A DNA stretch of 64,000 nucleotides from Acetobacteraceae bacterium (GTDB lineage: Bacteria; Pseudomonadota; Alphaproteobacteria; Acetobacterales; Acetobacteraceae), in assembly GCA_003164135.1 (NCBI GenBank), contig PLSD01000028.1, positions 1 through 64,000 on the forward strand, in the 5' to 3' direction. The notes beneath the pieces were generated by a model, which saw only the letters and a program-made list of their open reading frames with translations, did no database searches and was not told the DNA's origin. Positions 48,229 through 56,433 of this stretch are shown here, one piece after another; within the stretch, counting starts at the first letter, position 1; the number at the start of each line of letters is the position of its first letter. Position numbers and translations under genes: made by a program.

Positions 48229-50142
48229 TTAGAACTCCTCCATATCCGCATCCGCCAGGGCCCATTGCGGCGAAGGAGCTGAACGGGACAGTGGAATAAA
48301 CTTGTTTGCTGGCCTGTAACTTTCCGTTTTACGCACTGGCGCGCGCACTTCGGCCTGACCGGTTTGGAACTGTGCGACGAGCTGGGAAAGCTCCTCGGCC
48401 TCGGCGACCAGGCTGTGGCTGGCGGCGGTGGTCTGTTCCACCATGGCCGCGTTCTGTTGTGTCACCTGGTCCATCTGGTTTACCGCCGTATTCACCTCGG
48501 CAAGGCCCGTTGCCTGTTCCTGCGCGGAGGCGGCGATTTCATTGACCAGGCTGTTCAGGCGTTCCACCTGTTCCACGATCCGGCCCAGCGCTTTGCCGGT
48601 TTCACCCACCAGACGCACCCCGGTGGCGACCTGCTGGCCAGAGGCGGAAATCAGCGACTTGATCTCCTTTGCAGCGTCGGCGGAGCGTTGCGCCAGGGCA
48701 CGAACCTCGGTTGCCACCACCGCGAAACCACGTCCGGCATCGCCTGCCCGAGCGGCTTCCACCCCGGCGTTGAGTGCCAGCAAATTAGTCTGGAACGCAA
48801 TTTCATCGATCACGCCTATGATGTTGCCAATCTGCTTGGAAGATATCTCAATCCCGGACATGGCACTCACAGTGTCACGCACCACCGCGCCCGAGCGTTC
48901 AGCATCGGTCTTAGCCGTGCTCACTACGTCGCGCGCGGCATTTGCGCCCTCGGCGGTTTTACGGACGGTGGCGGTAATCTGGTCCAACGCGGCGGCGGTT
49001 TCTTCCAGGCTGGCCGCCTGTTGCTCGGTGCGTTTGGAAAGATCGTCCGACGCCTGGCGGATCTCCCCTGCCCCGGCCCGTACCCCTTGCGTGTTCTGCG
49101 CAATGGAACCCATGGTCTCCTGCAGTTTTGCCATCGCGTTGTTGAAGTCGACCTTCAGGGTCTCGTAAGCGGGCGCCACCTGTTGCTGGAACCGCGCCGT
49201 AAGATCGCCACCGGCGAGGCTGGAAAGTGCGCCGGCCAGACCGTCCACCACCAGTTTCTGGTCCTGGCCGGAGGCGGCAAACGCGGCTTCCATCTCTGTT
49301 AATTTGCGGTCCAACTGGCTCTGAAATTCCTTGGCTTGAGCTTCCAGCTTCAGGCGCTCCTGCGCATTTTCCTTGAAGACCTGCACCGCCCCGGCCATGG
49401 CGCCGATTTCATCCTTGCGGCCAATGCCGGGGATAATGGCATCCAGGTCATGCTCTGCCAGCCGGCGCATGGCCGCGGTCATCTGGCTGATTGGCGTGGA
49501 AACCCCTTTGGTGATCAGCGCGCCGATAAGCAATGTGCCGAGCGACATGAGCCCCAACACGGTGCCGATGAGGATGGTGCTGGTTCTTGCTGCATGATTG
49601 GCGGCGGCGGTGAGTTGCGCGGCTTGGGCATCGTTATAGGCGATGTCGTCGTTCATGTTGACCGTGAAGTCACGCAGCTCGGTTTTGATGTCGTTGTTCA
49701 GCAGGCCGGTGACGGCGGCGTGGTTGCCAGTTTGATACGCTTCCGACATCTGCTGGATCGAGGCTTCAAGCTGCGTGAAATCGGTGTAGAAATTATTGCC
49801 GTCGCCGGCCTCACGGCCTGGGTCCATGGTCGGCTGGTATTTCGCCCACTGACTCTTGAAATCCAGCTCAACCTGATCGGTCTGGTTGAAAATTGTGATG
49901 CCGAGGCCAGAATCGCTCTGGTCGGCGGCAATGGCAGCGATGGCGACAAGCTGGCGTGCATCCTTGGACATGACGCCGAGGGGCTGAATTTGTGCGGTGT
50001 TGGCCGCCAGCGCATCGGCTTCATCGTTCAACAGCCGCACGCGGGTGATGGAGAACACACCGAGGATGATGGTGAACATGAGAATTGCCGCGAACGCGGC
50101 GAGAACTTTGTTCCGAATTGAAAAGTTATTGAAAAGCGTCAT
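48229..50142 (-). CDS. Methyl-accepting chemotaxis protein 1
   Basis: A 637-aa inner-membrane receptor. TM1 is VLAAFAAILMFTIILGVFSI, then a helical periplasmic domain (about residues 40-185), TM2 ILIGTVLGLMSLGTLLIGALI, a HAMP domain and the long coiled-coil signalling domain with the hairpin tip IDEIAFQTNLLALNAGVEAARAGDAGRGFAVVATEVRALAQRSADAAKEIKSLI. It ends in DMEEF, close to the xWxxF tail that docks CheR/CheB but with Met for Trp. It is almost identical to MCP 2 (56434) over the signalling half. Confidence 0.95.
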   Translation of the reverse strand: MTLFNNFSIRNKVLAAFAAILMFTIILGVFSITRVRLLNDEADALAANTAQIQPLGVMSKDARQLVAIAAIAADQSDSGLGITIFNQTDQVELDFKSQWAKYQPTMDPGREAGDGNNFYTDFTQLEASIQQMSEAYQTGNHAAVTGLLNNDIKTELRDFTVNMNDDIAYNDAQAAQLTAAANHAARTSTILIGTVLGLMSLGTLLIGALITKGVSTPISQMTAAMRRLAEHDLDAIIPGIGRKDEIGAMAGAVQVFKENAQERLKLEAQAKEFQSQLDRKLTEMEAAFAASGQDQKLVVDGLAGALSSLAGGDLTARFQQQVAPAYETLKVDFNNAMAKLQETMGSIAQNTQGVRAGAGEIRQASDDLSKRTEQQAASLEETAAALDQITATVRKTAEGANAARDVVSTAKTDAERSGAVVRDTVSAMSGIEISSKQIGNIIGVIDEIAFQTNLLALNAGVEAARAGDAGRGFAVVATEVRALAQRSADAAKEIKSLISASGQQVATGVRLVGETGKALGRIVEQVERLNSLVNEIAASAQEQATGLAEVNTAVNQMDQVTQQNAAMVEQTTAASHSLVAEAEELSQLVAQFQTGQAEVRAPVRKTESYRPANKFIPLSRSAPSPQWALADADMEEF

Positions 50143-50240
50143 TCCCTGCGGCTCCGTGAACGGATGTATCTGGACTGGTTGCTGCGTAATCTGGCGGTTC
50201 TAGCAGGCACAGATTTAGGTTTGCTTAATTGCGGTGGCGG

Positions 50241-50618
50241 TTAGAACAGTTCCAGCTCGCCGGATTGCATTTCCATCTGCTCGGGCACCGGGGCGCCTTG
50301 CAGGCGGTATGCGAGGTCCGACAAAGTGATGTGATGCAGTGCGGTTTGTGAGTTCACGCGCCAGTCCTGCGGCAGCAGGCGGCCGATGGTGAGCACGTAT
50401 TTGGACAACGCCGCGAGGCGCTGCGAGAGCAGGTCCAGCGTCTGCACATTGCGGTGGCAATCCGGGTCGTTCGCTACACGCAACAAGGCAGGGCTGAGCG
50501 AGGTCTGGAACTGTTCGGTAAAGCGCCCGAGTTCGTGGAACTCGTCGCCCAACGCCTCCAGAATTTCCGCCAACGGTGCATGATGTCTCTCATCTTCACA
50601 GGTTCGGCCTTCAACCAT
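50241..50618 (-). CDS. Short CheZ-like protein of the chemotaxis operon (candidate CheY-P phosphatase)
   Basis: A 125-aa, all-helical protein from ATG 50618 (MVEGRTCEDERHHAPLAEILEALGDEFHELGRF), preceded by GGAGAGACAG. It lies 13 bases after cheD. A long helix pair contains TLDLLSQRLAALSKYV, where Asp62-x-x-x-Gln66 equals the spacing and context of the CheZ catalytic pair (DLTGQ in E. coli). The C-terminus is GELELF, and E. coli CheZ also uses a C-terminal tail ending in Phe to bind CheY. Apart from these features the similarity is low and the protein is much shorter than CheZ, so the function is inferred. It could instead be another operon accessory protein. Confidence 0.5.
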   Translation of the reverse strand: MVEGRTCEDERHHAPLAEILEALGDEFHELGRFTEQFQTSLSPALLRVANDPDCHRNVQTLDLLSQRLAALSKYVLTIGRLLPQDWRVNSQTALHHITLSDLAYRLQGAPVPEQMEMQSGELELF

Positions 50619-50631
50619 TCTGTCTCTCCAG

Positions 50632-51213
50632 CTAAAATAGTTCCACCGCCCCTTGGCTGGGCGGGGTGGATGGTACCGGACGGATGCGCTCAGCCCGTAA
50701 GATGGATTCGGTTTCCTTGGCCAGCAGCACCTGCCGCGCTCGGCCGGTGACTGGCCAGAACTGGATGCGCCGCCCTTGCTCACCGCGCAGGCTGCCGCCG
50801 GCGATGGCGATGCCTTCGGCGTTGAGAAAACGTTCGGCGAAGGTGGCGTTCAACTCACCAATATCGGTGAGGCCCTTGATCATGCGGGCGCCGCCAAACA
50901 GCTTGGCTTGCAGACGGTTGCGCTGCGCGCCGCGGCGGAGCAGGCCGTTGACCAGAAGCTCCATGGCATGCACGCCAAAGCGCATCGCGTCGCCTTCCAA
51001 CTGGCGTTGTTTGGAGCCGGCGTCGGTGCCCGGCAGCAGGAAGTGGTTCATGCCCCCCAGGCCGAGCGTATTGTCCCAGATGCAGGCGGCGATGCACGAG
51101 CCGAGGATGGTGGTGAGCACGGTGTTTGGGTTGTCGTCGACATATTGCTCGCCTTGCACGATGTTGATTTTTTTTTCGGTGGCCTCGCGGGCATGTTGCA
51201 GCAGCTCGCTCAT
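50632..51213 (-). CDS. cheD: Chemoreceptor glutamine deamidase CheD
   Basis: A 193-aa enzyme that deamidates Gln residues in receptors. Catalytic Cys40 ([12 protein letters not shown]) and His57 (GGMNHFLLP) are present, and [11 protein letters not shown] and [21 protein letters not shown] are family motifs. The start overlaps the cheB stop (ATGA). The C-terminus is GAVELF, like that of the next gene's product. Confidence 0.95.
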   Translation of the reverse strand: MSELLQHAREATEKKINIVQGEQYVDDNPNTVLTTILGSCIAACIWDNTLGLGGMNHFLLPGTDAGSKQRQLEGDAMRFGVHAMELLVNGLLRRGAQRNRLQAKLFGGARMIKGLTDIGELNATFAERFLNAEGIAIAGGSLRGEQGRRIQFWPVTGRARQVLLAKETESILRAERIRPVPSTPPSQGAVELF

Positions 51214-52241
51214 AGCGCTTTTTCCTTGCGGGTGGCGTTGGTGCTGAGCAGCACGCTTTCGGCGATGCGTTCGAGCGGCAATTGCCTGGTTACGGCGCCT
51301 AGCTCGTAGGCGGCCTTGGGCATGCCGTAGACGACGCAGCTGGCTTCGTCCTGGCCGATGGTCTCGCAGCCGGCTTGGCGCATTGCCAGCAGCCCCTCCG
51401 CGCCGTCGCGCCCCAGGCCGGTGAGGATGACGCCGATGGCGCGGCTGCCAAGGCAGCGGCAGACGGATTGAAACATCACATCCACCGAGGGGCGGTGGCC
51501 GTTGACGCGATCGCCCTCGTTCAAGGCGATGCGCGGGGCGGTGGGGCCGAGCAGTTCCAGATGCGCGCTGCCGGCGGCGAGGTAGACCTGGCCGGATTTC
51601 AGCGGCGCGCCGTTTACCGCCTCGGTCACCTCCGGCGCGCAGATTTTATTCAGTCGCGCGGCGAAGCTTTTGGTGAAGGCTGGGGGCATGTGCTGGCTGA
51701 TGATGGTGGGCGGGCAGTTGGCGGGGAATTTTTGCAGGATGGCCATAAGCGCCTCCACCCCGCCGGTGGAGGAGCCGATGGCGATGAGTTTGCCGTCGGG
51801 CACATAGGCGGCGGTGGATGGGCGCGGGGTGGCGGACACCAGCCTTGGCTGGCGGCGGGATTTGGCCGCCGCTTTCACTTTTTCCGCCAGTTGTTCGAAA
51901 CTATGCTGGTTGAAGGAGGAAGGTTTGGCGACACAGTCGAACGCGCCGATCTCCAGCGCGCGCAAATTCACATCTGCCCCGGCCTGGGTGAGGGTGGAGA
52001 CCATGATGACCGGCGTGGGGCGCAGGCGCATGATCTTTTCCAAAAACTCCAGCCCGTTCATGTTGGGCATTTCGATGTCGAGCGTAATGACATCGGGCGC
52101 CAGCGCCTTGATGGCCTGGCGCGCCTCGTGCGGGTCAGCTGCCTGGCCGACGACCTCGATCTGCGGATCGGCACGCAAGGTGGCGGTGATGAGGCCGCGC
52201 ATGGTGGCGGAATCATCGACGACGAGAACACGCACGGTCAT
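51210..52241 (-). CDS. cheB: Protein-glutamate methylesterase CheB
   Basis: A 343-aa response-regulator methylesterase that removes receptor methyl groups. The receiver domain has the acidic pair DDSATM and phospho-Asp55 in [10 protein letters not shown]. The esterase domain has the Ser-His-Asp triad in [26 protein letters not shown] and [10 protein letters not shown]. It overlaps cheR upstream and cheD downstream by ATGA. Confidence 0.97.
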   Translation of the reverse strand: MTVRVLVVDDSATMRGLITATLRADPQIEVVGQAADPHEARQAIKALAPDVITLDIEMPNMNGLEFLEKIMRLRPTPVIMVSTLTQAGADVNLRALEIGAFDCVAKPSSFNQHSFEQLAEKVKAAAKSRRQPRLVSATPRPSTAAYVPDGKLIAIGSSTGGVEALMAILQKFPANCPPTIISQHMPPAFTKSFAARLNKICAPEVTEAVNGAPLKSGQVYLAAGSAHLELLGPTAPRIALNEGDRVNGHRPSVDVMFQSVCRCLGSRAIGVILTGLGRDGAEGLLAMRQAGCETIGQDEASCVVYGMPKAAYELGAVTRQLPLERIAESVLLSTNATRKEKAL

Positions 52242-53137
52242 GTGAAATTCGCCCAGGCGGCGCGGGGGCGGTAGATGGTGATGCCGTCGCTGCGCAGACC
52301 CGCTTCCGCGGTGCCGGTGACACGCTCGGAGTGGCCGATGTAGAGGGCGGCGTCCGGTGCCAGCAGGGGCAGGATGCGCGCCCAGATCATCTCCTGCGTG
52401 TCGTTTTCGAAATAAATCACCACATTGCGGCAGAAGATGGCGTCGAACTTGCCGCGCATCGGCCAGTTGCCGATGAGGTTGAGCTTGCGGAATTTGACCA
52501 GTGCGCGGGCCTCTTCGGCAATTTGCTGATGGCCGGTTTTCGGCGTGGCGAACCAGCGGTTGCGCAATGCTTCAGGCACGGCCTCCACCAACGAGGTTTC
52601 GTAGTTCCCCGCCGCGCCAACGGCCAGCACATTCGGGTCGATGTCGGTGGCGAGGATGCGGATATCGTATTTTCCGGCATCCGGCATGAGGGAAAGCAAA
52701 GTGAGCGCCATGGAATAAGGTTCCTGCCCGCTGGAGGCGGCGGCCGACCACAGCCGCACGACGTGGCCTTGTTTTGCCTTGGCGATGAGTGGCGGGAGAA
52801 TATGGGTTTTTAGATGCTCGAAATGATGCGGCTCGCGGAAGAAGCGGGTGACGTTGGTGGTGAGCGACGCAACCATCTGCTGGCGCTCGGCCTCGCCGGC
52901 GGGGCTGGCGACCAGGGCACAGTATTCCGCGAAATTGTTCAAACCGAGCAGGCGCAGCCGTTTGGCAAGACGGGAATAGACCAGATTGGCTTTGTTCTCG
53001 GCCAGCGAAATGCCGGCCTCGGCGATCAGCATCGCGGCGATTACGCCAAAGTCGCGCTGCGTCATAGGGAACTCGCCCGACTCAGTCAGCCCCACCGCGG
53101 GTTTCGTGCCGCTGGACATGCCCATGGTCTGGCTCAT
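52238..53137 (-). CDS. cheR: Chemotaxis protein methyltransferase CheR
   Basis: A 299-aa SAM-dependent methyltransferase for receptor glutamates. An N-terminal helical domain ([38 protein letters not shown]) is followed by the SAM domain with [21 protein letters not shown] and [14 protein letters not shown]. The beta-subdomain that binds xWxxF receptor tails is expected in this family. It is coupled by ATGA to cheW and to cheB. Confidence 0.97.
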   Translation of the reverse strand: MSQTMGMSSGTKPAVGLTESGEFPMTQRDFGVIAAMLIAEAGISLAENKANLVYSRLAKRLRLLGLNNFAEYCALVASPAGEAERQQMVASLTTNVTRFFREPHHFEHLKTHILPPLIAKAKQGHVVRLWSAAASSGQEPYSMALTLLSLMPDAGKYDIRILATDIDPNVLAVGAAGNYETSLVEAVPEALRNRWFATPKTGHQQIAEEARALVKFRKLNLIGNWPMRGKFDAIFCRNVVIYFENDTQEMIWARILPLLAPDAALYIGHSERVTGTAEAGLRSDGITIYRPRAAWANFT

Positions 53138-53598
53138 GCGGCTTCCAGCTCACTTGGCGGGAGCACATGGTCGAGCGAAATGAGGCTGATCATGCGACCT
53201 TCCACCGGGAGCAGACCTTTGACGAAGGTTTTCACGAGGTCGGAGGCGACGTCCGGCGTGGGTTGGATGCTGGCGTCGCTGGCGGTGAGGATGTCCGACA
53301 CCGCATCAACCAAAAGGCCGATCTGCTGGTGCGCGATCTGCACGACGATGATGACGTTGCGCGCGCTTGGCTCGTTGCTCGGCAGGCCGAGGCGCACGGC
53401 AAGTTCCACGATCGGTAGCACCGCGCCGCGCAGGTTGATGACGCCGCGCACATAATGCGGCGCGCGGGGCAGCGCGGTGGCGGCGGTCCAGCCCCGGATT
53501 TCGCGCACGGCCATGACGTTGATGCAAAATTCCTGGCGCCCGACACGGAAGGCGATCAGCTCGCGGGTGTTGGCATCGCCACTCACAGATTTAGCCAT
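53134..53598 (-). CDS. cheW: Chemotaxis coupling protein CheW
   Basis: A 154-aa CheW protein ([56 protein letters not shown]). It lies three bases after cheA and overlaps cheR. It is the operon's central copy; the second is at 47729. Confidence 0.96.
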   Translation of the reverse strand: MAKSVSGDANTRELIAFRVGRQEFCINVMAVREIRGWTAATALPRAPHYVRGVINLRGAVLPIVELAVRLGLPSNEPSARNVIIVVQIAHQQIGLLVDAVSDILTASDASIQPTPDVASDLVKTFVKGLLPVEGRMISLISLDHVLPPSELEAA

Positions 53599-53601
53599 GA
53601 T

Positions 53602-55719
53602 TCAACGGGCCTCCGCTAAGGATAATTCAGAACGGCCCGGCTCGCCGCGCGTGGATTCGTTGCGTGCCGTTTTCACCACCGCGTCCACGTCGAGAATTAG
53701 CGCCACGCGGCCGTCGCCCATGACGGTGGCGGCGGCGATGCCTGGCACGGCGCGGTAGTTGGCTTCCAGGCTCTTGATGACGACCTGACGCTGGCCGTGG
53801 ATGGCATCCACCAGCAGCACGGCGCGCACACCGCCCTCGCCTTCCACCAGCAATGCCACGGACTGGTCAGGCTCGACAAACTCCTCGCAATAACCAAGGG
53901 AGGCTGCGACATCGACCATCGGCACATAGCCGCCGCGCAGGCGGATGACGTTGATTTCGCCGTCCAGGGGGAACACGTCAGCGGCTTTGGGTTTGAGCGT
54001 TTCCACGATGGCGCCGAGCGGGATGATGAGCGTGTGGCCGTGTGCGGAGACGACCATGCCGTCCAGCACCGCCAAGGTGAGCGGCAGGCTGAGGGTGAAG
54101 GTGGAGCCGTGGCCGGGACGCGAGGCGATGGAAATTCGCCCGCCCAGTGCGGCCACGGACTGGCGCACCACATCCATGCCGACACCCCTGCCGGAAATGT
54201 CCGACACCGTGCTGGCCGTGGAAAACCCCGGCAGGAAGATGAGGTTATCGATTTCATCGTCAGTGAGCGTGGCGTCCGGTGCGACCAGGCCGTTTTCCAC
54301 CGCTTTTTGTTTGACGCGCTCGCGGTTGATGCCCGCACCGTCGTCGGCGACTTCCAGCACGATGCGCCCGGAGCGGTGCAGTGCGGTGAGGCGCACCACG
54401 CCTTCAGCCGGTTTGCCGGCGGCATGGCGTTTTTCCGGGGATTCCAGCCCGTGGTCGATGGCGTTGCGGATCATGTGGGTGAGCGGGTCGGCGATGCGCT
54501 CGATGACGGTTTTGTCGACCTCGGTGCCCTCGCCTTCCGTGAGCAGGCGCACCTGCTTGCCGGTTTGCGCCGCGACCTCACGCACCAGACGCGGCATGCG
54601 CTGGAACACCGAGCGTACCGGCTGGGCGCGGATGGCCATCACACTGTCCTGGATTTCCCGCGTTAAATGCTCCAACTCTTCCAACGCCATGGCGACGCCG
54701 GAGGCACGCGCGATGCCGGCTTCCAGTACGCGCTGGCTCAGCATGGCCTCGTTGATGACGAGCTCGCCGACGAGGTCGATCAGGCGGTCCACACGGTCGA
54801 GGTCGACACGGATGGTGGCGCTGACAGCGGCGGCACTTTCCGCCTTGGCCGCCATGGCTTCCACCGGGTTGGATTTTTGCGCCGCTATTTGCGGGGCTTC
54901 GTGGTGTTCCGGTTCGGCCGCGACGACTTCTTCGTCCTCCGGCATGGACGGCGGAAAGAATTCGAAGGAGAAGCCGTTGTCGCCTGTAATCACGTCACCG
55001 GGCTTTAATACCGGCTCGGCGGCGGCGGCGGAAATTTCCAAAACGCAATCGTCTTCAACGAATTCAAAGACATTACGGACCGCCTGCTCGGGGCAATCAG
55101 CTTCCAGCGTGATGTTCCAGGTGAGATAGGCGCCTTCCGGGTCCAGTTCGCTCAGTTCGGGCAGGCCGGTTACATCGAGCGCCACCTGAACCGGGCCGAG
55201 ACGGCGCAGTTCGCGCAGCAGCAGGGCGGTCTCATTGGCTTTGGCATAGAGCGCGGGCGTGGGGGTGAAGGCGATGTTCCAGACCGGCACCTTGGGCGTG
55301 GCTTTGGGCTTGGGTGCTGGCGGGGGTTCGTGTCCGAGGTTGCTGATCTGGATGAATTCCACCACCAGCGCCGCGGTGCGCGCCTCATCCACCGTGCCGT
55401 TTTCGCGTGCCGCACGCACGAGGTCCGCCAACACATCAGCCGCGCGCAGCAGCAGGTTGAGTACCGCGGGGCCGGCGGCGAGTGTGCCGGAGCGCACCTG
55501 GTCCAGCGCAGTTTCGAACACATGGGCGAAGCGCACCAGCGCATCCAGGGCAAAAATCCCCGCACCTCCCTTAATGGAATGTACCGCGCGAAACACGGCA
55601 TTCACCGTCTCCGCCTCTGCGGTGCCGCTTTCCATCAGGATCAGCCCGGCCTCAAGCTCGGCAAGCTGCTCCTCGCATTCCTGAAAAAACGTTTCGCGGA
55701 TGGCTGCCATCGGGTCCAA
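53602..55719 (-). CDS. cheA: Chemotaxis histidine kinase CheA
   Basis: A 705-aa kinase. The TTG start at 55719 has GGAG eight bases upstream; ATG 55710 would drop three residues. P1 has the phospho-His47 (AVHSIKGGAG). A P2-like region precedes the dimerisation helices (TIRVDLDRVDRLIDLVGELVINEAM). The ATP-binding domain has NAIDHGLESPEKR, DDGAGINRERV and FLPGFSTASTVSDISGRGVGMDVV. The last about 150 residues are a CheW-like domain. It phosphorylates CheY and CheB. Confidence 0.97.
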   Translation of the reverse strand: MDPMAAIRETFFQECEEQLAELEAGLILMESGTAEAETVNAVFRAVHSIKGGAGIFALDALVRFAHVFETALDQVRSGTLAAGPAVLNLLLRAADVLADLVRAARENGTVDEARTAALVVEFIQISNLGHEPPPAPKPKATPKVPVWNIAFTPTPALYAKANETALLLRELRRLGPVQVALDVTGLPELSELDPEGAYLTWNITLEADCPEQAVRNVFEFVEDDCVLEISAAAAEPVLKPGDVITGDNGFSFEFFPPSMPEDEEVVAAEPEHHEAPQIAAQKSNPVEAMAAKAESAAAVSATIRVDLDRVDRLIDLVGELVINEAMLSQRVLEAGIARASGVAMALEELEHLTREIQDSVMAIRAQPVRSVFQRMPRLVREVAAQTGKQVRLLTEGEGTEVDKTVIERIADPLTHMIRNAIDHGLESPEKRHAAGKPAEGVVRLTALHRSGRIVLEVADDGAGINRERVKQKAVENGLVAPDATLTDDEIDNLIFLPGFSTASTVSDISGRGVGMDVVRQSVAALGGRISIASRPGHGSTFTLSLPLTLAVLDGMVVSAHGHTLIIPLGAIVETLKPKAADVFPLDGEINVIRLRGGYVPMVDVAASLGYCEEFVEPDQSVALLVEGEGGVRAVLLVDAIHGQRQVVIKSLEANYRAVPGIAAATVMGDGRVALILDVDAVVKTARNESTRGEPGRSELSLAEAR

Positions 55720-55736
55720 TGGATTAACTCCTGCGC

Positions 55737-56102
55737 TCAGGCCGCAACGCGGCGAATGGCTTCAACAAGCTTGATGGGATCGAAAGGCTTGACGATCCAT
55801 CCGGTTGCACCCGCAGCGCGGGCGCGGTTTTTTTTCTCGATGTCGACCTCGGTGGTGAGCACCAGGACCGGCATCGAACGCCGCGTTTCATCGCGCCGCA
55901 CGGCTTCGATAAAGCCGAACCCATCCATGCGCGGCATGTTGATGTCGGTGACGATTACGTCGGGACGCTCGGTTTCCAGAACCTCCAGACCATGCAGACC
56001 ATCCTCGGCCTGCAACACGCGAAACCCGGCGGCCAGCAGCGAATGCCGAAGCATGTCGCGCATGGCCCGCGAATCATCGACGGTGAGTACGGTCGTGATC
56101 AT
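55737..56102 (-). CDS. cheY: Chemotaxis response regulator CheY
   Basis: A 121-aa single receiver domain: acidic pair DDSRAM, phospho-Asp53 (VIVTDINMPRMDG), conserved Thr in VLVLTTE and Lys in GWIVKPFDP. It would bind the flagellar switch when phosphorylated. ATGA overlap with the STAS gene before it; 17 bases before cheA. Confidence 0.96.
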   Translation of the reverse strand: MITTVLTVDDSRAMRDMLRHSLLAAGFRVLQAEDGLHGLEVLETERPDVIVTDINMPRMDGFGFIEAVRRDETRRSMPVLVLTTEVDIEKKNRARAAGATGWIVKPFDPIKLVEAIRRVAA

Positions 56103-56401
56103 TCAGACAGTTCCTTGCAATATGTTAGAGTTTTTGGGGCGACGCCGAGCAGGTCGAGTGTTGCCAGAAAGTCCTCGGAGCAATTTGTTAAGCGCAGTTC
56201 GCAATCGTCCACCACCCAGGCAGCGCGTGCCGCGAGTAGAACCTGCAGGCATTGTCCGCCTAGCCGCTGCACACCGGCGGCATCCACGTCGAGCGCGCGC
56301 CCACGCCGAACCAGAAATTCTTCCAGCAGGGTTGAGGCGGCTACCAGGTCCAACACTGCTGGCAGGGCCAGAACGCACGTCTCTTCTTGAGATTGTTCCA
56401 T
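56099..56401 (-). CDS. STAS-domain protein
   Basis: A 100-aa STAS domain (CVLALPAVLDLVAASTLLEEFLVRRGRALDVDAAGVQRLGGQCLQVLLAARAAW), the type found in anti-sigma antagonists. No Ser stands at the usual phosphorylation site after DAAGV (V-Q-R-L-G), so regulation by phosphorylation is uncertain. It precedes cheY with an ATGA overlap. A STAS gene at this place is common in alphaproteobacterial che operons; its role there is not established. Confidence 0.88.
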   Translation of the reverse strand: MEQSQEETCVLALPAVLDLVAASTLLEEFLVRRGRALDVDAAGVQRLGGQCLQVLLAARAAWVVDDCELRLTNCSEDFLATLDLLGVAPKTLTYCKELSE

Positions 56402-56433
56402 GACTTATACGAACTTTCCTTAAGGTGCGGATA

